Source of the DNA: Rhodospirillales bacterium
Lineage (GTDB): Bacteria > Pseudomonadota > Alphaproteobacteria > Rhodospirillales > Casp-alpha2
Length of the DNA: 58,937 nucleotides
NCBI GenBank assembly: GCA_021775095.1
Contig: JAJFII010000030.1
Coordinates: 1 to 58,937, forward strand
Direction: 5' to 3'
Made by a program: the position numbers and the translations under genes. Under the pieces are notes generated by a model, which worked only from the letters and a program-made list of their open reading frames with translations, ran no database searches and was not told the origin of the DNA. Numbering within the stretch: position 1 is the stretch's first letter; each line of letters starts with the position of its first letter. Positions 42,416 to 54,577 of the stretch are shown here, one piece after another.

Positions 42416-44272
42416 TCAATTTTCCACCCCGCGCAAAACGCCCAGGCGTTCGCCAAACTTCCTCAGAGAACCGACAATTCCATCCGGTGCAAGAATAACA
42501 ACAACAATGATCAGCAGCCCAAGGGTCAACCGCCAATATTCGAAGCGCGTCAAAAAGTCCTTCACAAATTCCAATGATGCGCCACCAACAACGGCACCTG
42601 ACAGGGTTTTTACACCACCGAGAAATATTACGATGAGGGCGTCGAAGGAGCGGGCAATTTCCAGTTCCGTTGGGAAAATACTACCTTTGGAAAACACAAA
42701 CAGGCTTCCGGCTAGTCCCGCCATGGCGCCGGCAAAGGCAAATGCCGCCCATTGGATGCGCTTCGTGTGAATACCCGTGGCTTCCGCCTGACGCTTGGAA
42801 TCCCGGGAAGCACGTAGGGCATAGCCAAAAGGTGTATGGGCCATATGCCGCAGAAAAATGATCCCACCGACGCCGACAACCAACGTCAGATAATAATACG
42901 CCGTTGTGCCCGACAACCAGGGTGCCGGCCAGATATCCACCAACCCATCGTCACCGCCGGTAAATTCGTCCCATTGGAACACCAGGGACCAAAGGAGTTG
43001 CGCGAAGGCCATGGTTAACATGGCAAAATACACCCCAGTCAAGCGAATGCAAAGCCAACCGATGATAACCGCTCCAAGGCATGCACCAACCGGTGCCAAC
43101 AAAAACGCCACCTCCATGGGCGCACCAACCGTACTAACGAGCAGCGCCGCCACATAGGCACCACCGCCAAAATACGCCGCATGCCCGAAGGAGACCAAGC
43201 CGCCTAAACCCAAAATGAAATGAAGGCTTGCGGCAAATAAACAAAATATAAGAACATCTGAAACAAGAACGGAAAGGAACGACGAACCAAAGAGCGGGAC
43301 GAAGGCTAGAATCGCCAACAGGCCTCCGACAAGGAGCCGGCCCTGTGTTCCCGCAGGTTTAAAGGGCCGCTCCGGCTCACCGACCTGACCGTGTTCGCCG
43401 GCAACCTCTTCGCGCCCGAGCAATCCATAGGGTTTGACCATTAGCACCACGGCCATGACGACAAACATCAAAACCAGGGTACTTTGCGGGATATAGGTGA
43501 CGCCAAATACGTTCAACACGGATATTAATACGGCGGCAATATAAGCGCCGGGTAATGACCCCATTCCGCCAATCACAACGACCACAAAAATCGCCGCCAG
43601 GATATTAAAATCCATCAAGAGATCAGCGCCGCCCTTGGGAAGCTGAATAGCGCCGCCAATTCCCGCCAATGCAGCACCCAAAAAAAACACTCCGGTAAAC
43701 AACCAGGCCTGATTCACGCCCAGTGCACCGACCATTTCGCGGTCCTGGGTCGCGGCGCGGACGAGTATTCCGATCCGGGTTTTTGAAATGAGGTACCACA
43801 GGGCAAATAACACAAAAGGTGTCAGGGCAATCAATGCCAAATCATATTGCGGGACGGGCTCTCCCAAAACTCTGACAATGCCTTTGAGTCCCGGGACCCG
43901 GGGTCCAAGCACATCTACCGCCCCCCAGGTCATCAACGCCAAATCCTGGATAACCAGAATGACGCCAAAAGTCGCCACCAGTTGAAATAATTCCGGAGCT
44001 TTGTAAACCGGTCTGAGAACACAGATTTCGACAATTACACCAATCAGACCAACCGCAACACCAGCAAGCAAAACCGACGCCCAAAACCCGAAGAACCCGG
44101 GCAGCACCTGCATCAAGGAATACCCGATGAAAGCGCCCAACATATAAAACGACCCATGGGCAAAATTAACGATACGGGTGACGCCAAATATCAAGGACAG
44201 CCCGGAAGCAACGAGGAAAAGTCCCGCCGCATTTGCCAGGCCTGTCAGGAGTTGAGCAATAAAAAGGCCCAT
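42416..44272 (-). CDS. Fused LivH-LivM permease
   Basis: A 618-residue permease. The first half (to about 290) is LivH-like ('GLSLIFGVTRIVNFAHGSFYMLGA', 'VLVIQDLALMTWG', 'VVVIGGMGSLPGA') and the second half (from about 320) is LivM-like ('LGLGGLVSFGHAAYFGGGAY', 'GLAGSLFVFSKGSIFP', 'IVIFLGGVKTLSGAVVGGA'). In most importers these are two proteins; here they are joined by a basic cytoplasmic linker ('REEVAGEHGQVGEPERPFKP'). The fusion is seen in some alphaproteobacterial aromatic-acid importers, so it supports uptake of a ring compound rather than an amino acid. Confidence 0.9.
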   Translation of the reverse strand: MGLFIAQLLTGLANAAGLFLVASGLSLIFGVTRIVNFAHGSFYMLGAFIGYSLMQVLPGFFGFWASVLLAGVAVGLIGVIVEICVLRPVYKAPELFQLVATFGVILVIQDLALMTWGAVDVLGPRVPGLKGIVRVLGEPVPQYDLALIALTPFVLFALWYLISKTRIGILVRAATQDREMVGALGVNQAWLFTGVFFLGAALAGIGGAIQLPKGGADLLMDFNILAAIFVVVVIGGMGSLPGAYIAAVLISVLNVFGVTYIPQSTLVLMFVVMAVVLMVKPYGLLGREEVAGEHGQVGEPERPFKPAGTQGRLLVGGLLAILAFVPLFGSSFLSVLVSDVLIFCLFAASLHFILGLGGLVSFGHAAYFGGGAYVAALLVSTVGAPMEVAFLLAPVGACLGAVIIGWLCIRLTGVYFAMLTMAFAQLLWSLVFQWDEFTGGDDGLVDIWPAPWLSGTTAYYYLTLVVGVGGIIFLRHMAHTPFGYALRASRDSKRQAEATGIHTKRIQWAAFAFAGAMAGLAGSLFVFSKGSIFPTELEIARSFDALIVIFLGGVKTLSGAVVGGASLEFVKDFLTRFEYWRLTLGLLIIVVVILAPDGIVGSLRKFGERLGVLRGVEN

Positions 44273-44307
44273 CTGGAATACTTTCTGTGAGAACGAAGGA
44301 ACGAATT

Positions 44308-44335
44308 GACCCGAAGCGCATCGGCGCTTCGGGTC
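44308..44335 (-). other. Strong hairpin between binding-protein and permease genes
   Basis: A 12-bp perfect stem (GACCCGAAGCGC/GCGCTTCGGGTC) with a 4-base loop lies between the binding-protein stop and the permease start. No T-run follows on the minus strand. Such hairpins often protect the upstream message, so that the binding protein is made in excess over the permease. Confidence 0.75.
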
Positions 44336-44347
44336 AGGCCGGCTGTA

Positions 44348-45556
44348 TTATTTTGCAGCCGGACGCATCATTTTGACTTCTTCGTCGGAAGGTAGATAAT
44401 CGGCACCTTCCTTGTATTCCCAGTTAACCATGACTCCGCCGCCATCACGCAGAGCCGTGGTCCCGACGAAAGCACCCATGGTCGATTGATGGTCTTGTTT
44501 ACGGAAAGTGATTTCCCCGACAGGGGTTTGTAAAGTTAACCCCTTGAAGGCTTTGACCAGAGCTTCCGTATCGGTTGACCCGGCGGCGGTTATACCTGCG
44601 GCAACGGATTTTGCCGTCATGTATCCAACGAGGGAACCAATGCCCGGGCTGGCATTATATTTAGCCATATAGGCATCAACAAACACCTTGTTGGGCCCAC
44701 TTTTAAAGTCATACCAGGGATATCCGGTAACCACCCAACCGACGGGGGCTTCGTCTTTAAGGGGATCGATATATTCCGGCTCACCGGTCAGCAGACCATA
44801 GACCTTTCGTCCTTCAAAAAGCCCGCGGGTTGTACCTTCGCGAACAAACTTGGCAAGATCGCCGCCAAAAGTCACATTATAAATGGCGTCCGGTTTCGCC
44901 CGTTCGATGGCCTGCACCTCGGCCCCGGCATCAATCTTGAATAAAGCCGGCCATTGTTCCGTTACAAATTTCACGTCTGGACGAAGTTTGAGCAGAGCTT
45001 TTTTGAACGCAGCAACAGCGTCTTTGCCGTAGGCATAGTTAGGCGCAATTGTTGCATAGGTTTTGGCTGATGTTTTGGCAGCCGCTTCTGCCAACATGGA
45101 AGCTTGCATATAGGTCGAGGTGCGCAAACGAAAGGTGTACTCGTTGCCTTTTTCCCAAACCAGCGCATCCGCAAGGGGTTCTGACGCCAGATACAAATGT
45201 TCCTTTTCACCGGCATAGGAGGAAATCGCCAACCCCACATGGGACAATATCGTTCCCGTTAACATGACGGCACCATCACGGGTCATCAGTTCTTCGGCAA
45301 TCTTAATGGCTTCACCAGGTTTACCCTGGTCGTCGCGAAAGATAAACTCCAAGGGTTTTCCTAAAACACCACCGGCAGCATTAATTTCGTCCAAGCCTAA
45401 ATTTATGCCGTCCTTATAGGGATTTGCAAATGCCGCCATCCGTTTGTAATGGTTGATTTCACCAACTTTTATGGTTTCAGCCGCTTGCGCTACACCTGAA
45501 AAAAGTCCCATCATCGCGACCATCGCGATGCCGATACTAGTTTTTCTTAACTGCAT
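44348..45556 (-). CDS. ABC transporter substrate-binding protein (Liv type)
   Basis: A 402-residue periplasmic protein with a signal peptide (cleavage after Ala-Gln-Ala, about residue 25) and the type-1 binding fold: 'IKVGEINHYKRMA', 'YKDGINLGLDEINAAGGVLGKPLEF', 'DDQGKPGEAIKIAEELM', and the C-terminal 'TPVGEITFRKQDHQS'. Proteins of this group in aromatic-catabolism clusters bind ring acids. It is the first of four importer genes and lies 39 bases after the Rieske oxygenase gene, so substrate is probably the pyridine compound degraded by the locus. Confidence 0.88.
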   Translation of the reverse strand: MQLRKTSIGIAMVAMMGLFSGVAQAAETIKVGEINHYKRMAAFANPYKDGINLGLDEINAAGGVLGKPLEFIFRDDQGKPGEAIKIAEELMTRDGAVMLTGTILSHVGLAISSYAGEKEHLYLASEPLADALVWEKGNEYTFRLRTSTYMQASMLAEAAAKTSAKTYATIAPNYAYGKDAVAAFKKALLKLRPDVKFVTEQWPALFKIDAGAEVQAIERAKPDAIYNVTFGGDLAKFVREGTTRGLFEGRKVYGLLTGEPEYIDPLKDEAPVGWVVTGYPWYDFKSGPNKVFVDAYMAKYNASPGIGSLVGYMTAKSVAAGITAAGSTDTEALVKAFKGLTLQTPVGEITFRKQDHQSTMGAFVGTTALRDGGGVMVNWEYKEGADYLPSDEEVKMMRPAAK

Positions 45557-45595
45557 GTCTTCCTCCGTTTTAAGGTTATTTCGATTTCTGAATGT

Positions 45596-46642
45596 TTAAA
45601 TACCTGTGGCCGCTGTTTCATGGCCGGCTTCCCTATCAATTAATTTTTTAATTCTCTTACGGTAGGCGATGGGTGCCTTGTCGATGGCAATTCGAACAGG
45701 GCGTCGATTATCCGAATGGTTCTCCTCTTCCTGTACAGCTTCCAAAATTTCCTTGTCTTCGGCAAAGGCGATTTTGAACAATTGATCCATTTGTTCTGAC
45801 GCCGCATTGTCACCAAGCGCCGTATTCCTCAGATGCATCCAGCGATCTATGGTGTAATCCGCCGTTACCGGTGTCAAAAAATGCAGAGCAAAAACACGAA
45901 CCCCTTTGTCGCGCTCCTCTTCCGATAGATTTGCTTTGCTATCGGCGCTGCCAAAATCGATGACGGCAATACTCGGCAAATGCAGGTAATAATAATGCCA
46001 GCGGTCAACATTGTCGGTAAATCCACCAAATTGTTGAAAGAAACCGATCGGCGGGGCATCGCGTATCCATCGCCAGGCCTTCATTACGTCACTTTTTGTG
46101 TCCACATGAACCGGTACATTTTCGCTCGACGCATTGCCCAGGGTCGTTGGATGCACAAAACTGACATGGGCCGGATCAACCAGATTATCGGCGACGTTGA
46201 GATAATTCGACTTCAAGTGCAAGGCTTCACCCTGATGCGCATGCCAGGCCGGGTCGGTGAATTCCGGCATGTCAAAAATAGTTGCCTCATCGGCTTGTTG
46301 CGGATCGCCCATCCATATCCAGACGATATGGTTTTTTTCCCGAATGGCGAATACATCGACATAAATTGACGCGGGTAAATTGTCTTGCCCCGGTATACGC
46401 ACACATTTTCCAGCACAATCAAAGGTCAATCCATGATATCCACATTGGATATCATCGCCTATTCGTTTGCCCTTTGACAGCGGCAACATTTTATGCGGGC
46501 ACCGGTCCTCCATGGCAATGACGCGGCCCTGGCTGTTGCGAAACATGACAATGTTTTGTTCCAATATGGTTACACGGCGCAAGTCATCTGCAAACTCGGA
46601 AGACCAGCCGGCCACGTACCAGGCGTTTTTCACGTACTCCAT
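45596..46642 (-). CDS. Rieske oxygenase (VanA-like, alpha subunit only)
   Basis: A 348-residue oxygenase with a Rieske [2Fe-2S] motif 'CPH'...'CGYHG' (Cys 48, His 50, Cys 68, His 71, by count) and a mononuclear iron site in 'NVADNLVDPAHVSFVHP' (Asp-x2-His-x4-His). It belongs to the single-subunit group that includes vanillate O-demethylase and other demethylases. A ferredoxin and a ferredoxin reductase are encoded directly upstream and would supply electrons, making a three-component system. The substrate is unknown; N-demethylation or ring hydroxylation of a pyridine derivative fits the neighbours. Confidence 0.86.
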   Translation of the reverse strand: MEYVKNAWYVAGWSSEFADDLRRVTILEQNIVMFRNSQGRVIAMEDRCPHKMLPLSKGKRIGDDIQCGYHGLTFDCAGKCVRIPGQDNLPASIYVDVFAIREKNHIVWIWMGDPQQADEATIFDMPEFTDPAWHAHQGEALHLKSNYLNVADNLVDPAHVSFVHPTTLGNASSENVPVHVDTKSDVMKAWRWIRDAPPIGFFQQFGGFTDNVDRWHYYYLHLPSIAVIDFGSADSKANLSEEERDKGVRVFALHFLTPVTADYTIDRWMHLRNTALGDNAASEQMDQLFKIAFAEDKEILEAVQEEENHSDNRRPVRIAIDKAPIAYRKRIKKLIDREAGHETAATGI

Positions 46643-46670
46643 TTCAGTCCCCCTGTATCATTTTAGTGGA

Positions 46671-48594
<1,924 letters not shown>

Positions 48595-48614
48595 CTCACC
48601 CAACCCTTTTCATT

Positions 48615-49670
48615 TTACCTATGCTTCGATTTTTTCTGCGTCCCGTCCAGGGAAGTCAAATTCGGCTGTGGAAGCTGGTGCCCCGCCGAACCAACGCCCC
48701 GTTTTCGTTCCGTCTTTTGCGCGACGACGATCGACCGTCCCTGCAGGGCCAAATAAGCACATTTGGCCCATCCGGCCTCGATAATGTGTTCCGAGACCCG
48801 CCGACCGGCGTCGAGCGCCGTAATTTTTTCGGCCTCACAAAGGCGGTCCACACGGATCGTAACCGGCAGGTCCCCCAAATCACTATCATCGACCAAGTGG
48901 CGGGCCGGAACGCGCCCTATTTTAGGAGAACCGGGAAGATCTACGGCGTTGGCAATCAATGTAGCGGCAACATCCGCGGCTGCCGCAGAATTGGCAAGTA
49001 CGGTAACGGCATCGGCGATCCCCAGGGACTGGCTTCTGCCGCGCCACCCGCTGGTCGCCAGACCCTTGACCCCATCGCCCGCAGAAATATTTATTTCCGC
49101 ACCCGGCATACCGGTCTCGGGATCGGTACAAATACCAATTTTATAGGACGTACCCAAAGCAAAATGATAGGCAATATCACCGCCATTGTTGACGTAGGCC
49201 CTGACCAGGGTTCGGTTCTGAAGTAGAGCTTCAAGGATGTGGTCGGCAACAGCACCGGCAACCGCGGCCATGGGCGTTACAAACTGCTCCTGATGGGGTC
49301 TTATGGCGTCGACCATACGATCGGCGACAGGCCCGGAAACCGCAGCTGCGCCATTATTTAAAGGTCGGCGAAGCGACGGGAGGTCTTGCACAAGCGTTGC
49401 CAACAGTCCGTCAAAACCAGTTATTGCCTGACAATAAGCACAGACGATTTCCCTCGCCGAGCCCTCGGCTTGGACGATGAGGTCTATGGGGCCATGGTGC
49501 AAATGCAATCGCTGACCATCGGCAAGTAAGGACGCTTCGCCATCGATGGGGTACGCCGCAGACTGGATGGTTTCTGACAAACCGCCAATGGACGAAGAGC
49601 TCGCTCGGCTGAATAGGGCGTTAGGGGCTGTTTGATGCCGATCCAGAAAATTGGATTGATCTATCTCCAT
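48615..49670 (-). CDS. UPF0280 family protein (ApbE-like fold)
   Basis: The start at 49670 follows GGGGGG; an upstream ATG at 49724 has no ribosome site and falls on the operator. The 351-residue protein fits UPF0280: 'IDLIVQAEG', an Ala-rich 'VTPMAAVAGAVADHILEALL' helix, 'RAYVNNGGDIAYHFA', 'GLATSGWRGRSQSLGIADAVTVLA' and an Ala-rich motif near 250. These parallel ApbE flavin transferases (the 'NNGGD' and 'TSG...SLGIADAVTV' blocks). It is the first gene of the operon that also encodes 6-hydroxynicotinate reductase, a protein with covalent flavin in E. barkeri, so it could be the flavin-attaching enzyme. Confidence 0.82.
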   Translation of the reverse strand: MEIDQSNFLDRHQTAPNALFSRASSSSIGGLSETIQSAAYPIDGEASLLADGQRLHLHHGPIDLIVQAEGSAREIVCAYCQAITGFDGLLATLVQDLPSLRRPLNNGAAAVSGPVADRMVDAIRPHQEQFVTPMAAVAGAVADHILEALLQNRTLVRAYVNNGGDIAYHFALGTSYKIGICTDPETGMPGAEINISAGDGVKGLATSGWRGRSQSLGIADAVTVLANSAAAADVAATLIANAVDLPGSPKIGRVPARHLVDDSDLGDLPVTIRVDRLCEAEKITALDAGRRVSEHIIEAGWAKCAYLALQGRSIVVAQKTERKRGVGSAGHQLPQPNLTSLDGTQKKSKHR

Positions 49671-49716
49671 ACTGCACACCCCCCTATCAAGCGATTGTTC
49701 GCTTACGAACCTTGAT

Positions 49717-49738
49717 ATATTCATTCGTATACAAACAT
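49717..49738 (-). promoter_or_regulatory. Operator-like site 1, before the UPF0280-led operon
   Basis: On the minus strand the site matches TGTTTGTATACGAATGAAT, with a central GTATAC dyad flanked by TTT and AA. It lies 47 bases before the operon's start codon. It shares the consensus TGTTTGYATACNWATRAAT with sites 2 and 3. Confidence 0.7.
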
Positions 49739-50003
49739 TTTATTTAATATGTGTCAATTGATTTTTGTTCAGGGACATGTAGGGCGAAGGGTAATATTAC
49801 CGGGTAAATCTGCATCGTATCGACGGTCGGATCGGCCGGTTCTCAGGGCAACCGGCGTGATCGGAAACTCAGAATGTTCCCGTTCACCGCCACCACCGGC
49901 AATCGCTTTTTTGCCGTAGCTTGCGATCTCCGCGACGCCTCTCCATAGGGACTGATTAAAATGTTATAAAATCTGTACAAACTATTTTTTCACGGTTAAT
50001 ATT

Positions 50004-50025
50004 TTGTTTGCATACTAATGAATAA
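50004..50025 (+). promoter_or_regulatory. Operator-like site 2, upstream of marR
   Basis: TGTTTGCATACTAATGAAT matches the shared consensus. It lies about 170 bases before the marR start, consistent with autoregulation or with long-range control of the divergent operon. Confidence 0.7.
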
Positions 50026-50195
50026 ATTTTTGTCCTATTGAGAAAACCAGCCGTTTGGAAAACGGTCACAAATTCCTTTGGTACGGAAACTGTTTTTCGG
50101 GTTCGTGTAACCGCAGCAATTTAAAAATCCGCAATCGGCAAGGTCCGTGGATTTCCTGGCCGATTGAACCGAGTGAATATTAGGAATGTTCCAGT

Positions 50196-50600
50196 ATGGT
50201 ATATCGATTAGATGAACAAATTGGTTTTAAGCTGCGCCTGGCGAACCAGCGGCATTTGGAAATATTTACCAACAATTTGCCGGAAATTACGCCAACTCAG
50301 TTTTCCGTTTTGGTAAAATTGCATGAAGTCAAAGAACTCTCGCAAAACCATCTGGGTCGCCTGGTAGCCATGGATGCAGCGACGACAAAAGGTGTCATAG
50401 ATCGCTTGTCAAAAAAACAACTGGTAAAAACCAGGCAGAGCGAAACGGACCGCCGGCGGATTGAAGTATCGTTAACGGAATCAGGCCTCAAGTTTACGGA
50501 AAAAGCCATTAAACAGGCCAAGTTAATAACTGAAAAAACCACTGCCAACTTAAACCAACGCGAAACAACCCGGCTTTTGGACTTACTTGATAAACTTTAA
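50196..50600 (+). CDS. MarR-family transcriptional regulator
   Basis: A 134-residue winged-helix protein: N-terminal dimerisation helices, 'LPEITPTQFSVLVKLHEVKELSQNHLGRLVAMDAATTKGVIDRLSKKQLV' (helix-turn-helix and recognition helix, about 30-80), and the wing 'RQSETDRRRIEVSLTESG'. MarR proteins usually repress catabolic genes and are released by a pathway ligand. It lies between the two halves of the locus and is flanked by three near-identical operator-like sequences, so it is the obvious local regulator, probably responding to a pyridine carboxylate. Confidence 0.9.
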   Translation: MVYRLDEQIGFKLRLANQRHLEIFTNNLPEITPTQFSVLVKLHEVKELSQNHLGRLVAMDAATTKGVIDRLSKKQLVKTRQSETDRRRIEVSLTESGLKFTEKAIKQAKLITEKTTANLNQRETTRLLDLLDKL

Positions 50601-50688
50601 CCACGCCAAATACAATTTTTGACGCAGCAAAATGCCCAGCTTTAAGCCATCAAACGGCCGTACAACCTATTGCCTTGGTTTTCAATTT

Positions 50689-50710
50689 ATGTTTGTATAC
50701 ATATAAATTG
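50689..50710 (+). promoter_or_regulatory. Operator-like site 3, before the enamidase gene
   Basis: TGTTTGTATACATATAAAT matches the shared consensus; the GTATAC core is identical to site 1. It lies 63 bases before the enamidase start, so the enamidase and GFA-ABM genes probably form a separate unit of the same regulon. Confidence 0.7.
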
Positions 50711-50772
50711 TGGGCCCCGTCTAAGGGCTTAAAACGGACCATACACGGTTAACCGAATAGGGAGCGGAAGGC

Positions 50773-51951
50773 ATGTCCACTGGATCAAATAAACTTGTCA
50801 TAAAAAACATCGGGCAAATTTTGTCGGGGAAACTAGAGGCCCCGTTTATGGATGGCAATTGTGTTGTCGCCGTCGACGGCAGGATTACCGATGCGGGAAA
50901 TGAAAAAGATATAGATACCGATCAGGCGCATACGGTGGTTGACGCGCGCGGGGTAACCCTAAGTCCCGGTTTGATCGACAGTCACGTTCACCCGGTCATC
51001 GGTGATTACACGCCGCGCCAGCAACAATTGAATTGGATTGATTCCTGCCTGCACGGAGGGGTCACAACAATGATTTCGGCCGGTGAGGTTCATGCGCCGG
51101 GAAGACCGAAAGATATCGTCGGATTAAAAGCCATGGCCATCGCCTCACAGCGTTGGTACGAAAACTTTCGACCAACCGGCGTTAAGGTGTTGGCCGGCGC
51201 CCCTATCATCGAAGAAGGCATGGAAGAGCACGACTTCAAGGAACTGGCCGAAGCCGGTGTTACCCTGCTCGGTGAAGTTGGCCTGGGGTCCGTTAAGGCC
51301 GGAGAAACGGCAGCCCGGATGGTTAAATGGGCCCGCAAATACGGCATTCAATCGACCATACATACGGGCGGGCCGTCAATTCCCGGGTCGGGATTGATAG
51401 ATAAGGACGTTGTTCTGGAAGCCGACGCTGATATCATTGGCCATATCAATGGCGGTCATACCGCATTGCCGGACGAGCAAATAACCTGTCTTTGTGAAAG
51501 CTGTTCCAGGGGCATTGAAATCGTTCATAATGGCAACGAACGGGCGGGACTGCTGGCGATGCGGACGGCGTTTGAGCTCAATCAGGCGGAACGGGTAATT
51601 TTGGGAACAGACGCGCCCGCCGGTTCCGGCGTGCAGCCGTTGGGGATTCTTCGGATGATCGCCCTGCTTTCCAGCCTCGGAGATATTCCGGCCGAGATTG
51701 CCTTCTGTTTTGCCACGGGCAATACGGCACGCATGCGTGATCTCGATTCCGGCCTGATTGAAATCGGGAAATCCGCCGACTTTGTCCTCATCGATACGGC
51801 CCAGCACGCACCGGGGAAGAATATGCTGGACAGTATCCATCAGGGTAACTTACCCGGTGTTGGCATGACCATCATAGACGGTCTTGTCCGGACGGGTCGT
51901 AGCCGTAACACACCGCCTGCCGACCGCATACCTGAAGTTATGCAGCTTTAG
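50773..51951 (+). CDS. ena: Enamidase-type amidohydrolase
   Basis: A 392-residue metal-dependent hydrolase. It has the amidohydrolase HxH (His 71 and 73 in 'LIDSHVHPVIGDYT'), then 'GVTTMISAGEVHAPGR', 'GEVGLGSVKAGETAARMVKWARKYG', further ligands 'STIHTGGPSIPGSG', 'IIGHINGGHTALP' and the Asp in 'VILGTDAPAGSGV'. E. barkeri enamidase, an Fe-Zn enzyme of this superfamily, hydrolyses tetrahydro-6-oxonicotinate to 2-formylglutarate and ammonia. With hnr in the same regulon, that is the natural reaction here. The start follows GGAGCGGAAGGC. Confidence 0.8.
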   Translation: MSTGSNKLVIKNIGQILSGKLEAPFMDGNCVVAVDGRITDAGNEKDIDTDQAHTVVDARGVTLSPGLIDSHVHPVIGDYTPRQQQLNWIDSCLHGGVTTMISAGEVHAPGRPKDIVGLKAMAIASQRWYENFRPTGVKVLAGAPIIEEGMEEHDFKELAEAGVTLLGEVGLGSVKAGETAARMVKWARKYGIQSTIHTGGPSIPGSGLIDKDVVLEADADIIGHINGGHTALPDEQITCLCESCSRGIEIVHNGNERAGLLAMRTAFELNQAERVILGTDAPAGSGVQPLGILRMIALLSSLGDIPAEIAFCFATGNTARMRDLDSGLIEIGKSADFVLIDTAQHAPGKNMLDSIHQGNLPGVGMTIIDGLVRTGRSRNTPPADRIPEVMQL

Positions 51952-51962
51952 GGCGATCTGCC

Positions 51963-52703
51963 ATGATAGAATCCTTCAAAGCGGTTGGTGGATGCCGATG
52001 CGACACCAAGCCGGTTCGATATGAATACACGGCTAGACCCGTTGAAACCCACTACTGCCTGTGCACCGATTGTACAGATACCTGTGGCGGCGCAGTCGCC
52101 TTGATTTCGGTCGTTGAACGCAACAGTTTTGTCGTCACGGCGGGTGCCGGAAAAGTCGTAAATTTTGACACCAAAGCAACATGCCACAGAAAATTTTGTG
52201 GTGATTGCGGATGTCATATGTTTTTGGAAATCGATGCCTTTCCGGAATTTGTCCTGGTCCATGTACCGACCCTGGACAGAGGGGTCGACCCGGGCACGGC
52301 ACCGGACCGTTGGGTCTTCACCGACTCCCGCCACCCCCTGGTAACACTCCCCGATGACGGCCTGATGCGCTATCCCGGATGGCAGGTGGCAACCCATTTG
52401 CGGCGGGTCGAAAACAATCAGCCAGTAAGTGCCGTTGTCACGGTCACGGCAAAGCCGGGCATGGAAAAAACTCTCGAAGAACTGTTGCGGTCCCTGGTCG
52501 CGCCGTCACTGGCAGAAGATGGATGTATGCTCTACGAACTCAGTCGCGACGTCCATAACCGACGGACATTTGTCCTTACGGAAACCTGGGAAAACCGACA
52601 AACCTTTGAGGCCCATGGCATTTCACCGCATATGGATGTTTACAAAAAATCCGTTGCCCCGCTGGTTGAAGCGCGCGGCGCAAATGTCACCCAGGCCCTG
52701 TGA
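51963..52703 (+). CDS. GFA domain fused to an antibiotic-biosynthesis-monooxygenase-type domain
   Basis: A 246-residue two-domain protein, 11 bases after the enamidase gene and so in the same unit. Residues 1 to about 125 form a GFA (glutathione-dependent formaldehyde-activating) domain with the zinc cysteine sets 'GGCRCD', 'YCLCTDCTDTCGG' and 'KFCGDCGCHMF'. Residues about 150-245 form an ABM domain ('SAVVTVTAKPGMEKTLEELL', 'GCMLYELSRDVHNRRTFVLTETWENR' and 'FEAHGISPHM'). The fusion is unusual. A GFA domain would fit release of formaldehyde by the locus's Rieske demethylase, which is an inference. Confidence 0.8.
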   Translation: MIESFKAVGGCRCDTKPVRYEYTARPVETHYCLCTDCTDTCGGAVALISVVERNSFVVTAGAGKVVNFDTKATCHRKFCGDCGCHMFLEIDAFPEFVLVHVPTLDRGVDPGTAPDRWVFTDSRHPLVTLPDDGLMRYPGWQVATHLRRVENNQPVSAVVTVTAKPGMEKTLEELLRSLVAPSLAEDGCMLYELSRDVHNRRTFVLTETWENRQTFEAHGISPHMDVYKKSVAPLVEARGANVTQAL

Positions 52704-54330
<1,627 letters not shown>

Positions 54331-54577
54331 CGGATCGCCCGTCGGAGCCGGACCGAACGACGATGAACATCCTCCTGGCTTCACACATGACCGATTAAAT
54401 ACGCATTTTCGTAATCACCGACCACTCACTTGCGAAAATACGTCCGAGAATTTTTGGCGGTCAAAAGCAGGGACGCGGGGGATTGCCCCTTCACCCGACC
54501 CTATCGTCACCAAAAACATCGCCGGATGATATATTGATAAAAATCGGGCCCAGGAAACCGCCAGGTGTGAGAGTTCC

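Larger units (their letters stand above)
49671..50195. other. Divergent regulatory region between the catabolic operon and marR
   Basis: About 525 bases without a gene. It carries two of the three operator-like sequences described separately (49717-49738 and 50004-50025) and must contain the promoters of the 13-gene leftward operon and of marR. Confidence 0.7.

Noticed and set aside
40940-45556. Reading the Liv-type importer as a true leucine/isoleucine/valine transporter
   Set aside because: It is embedded in the pyridine catabolic operon and has the fused permease seen in ring-acid importers, so amino-acid uptake is less likely, though not excluded.
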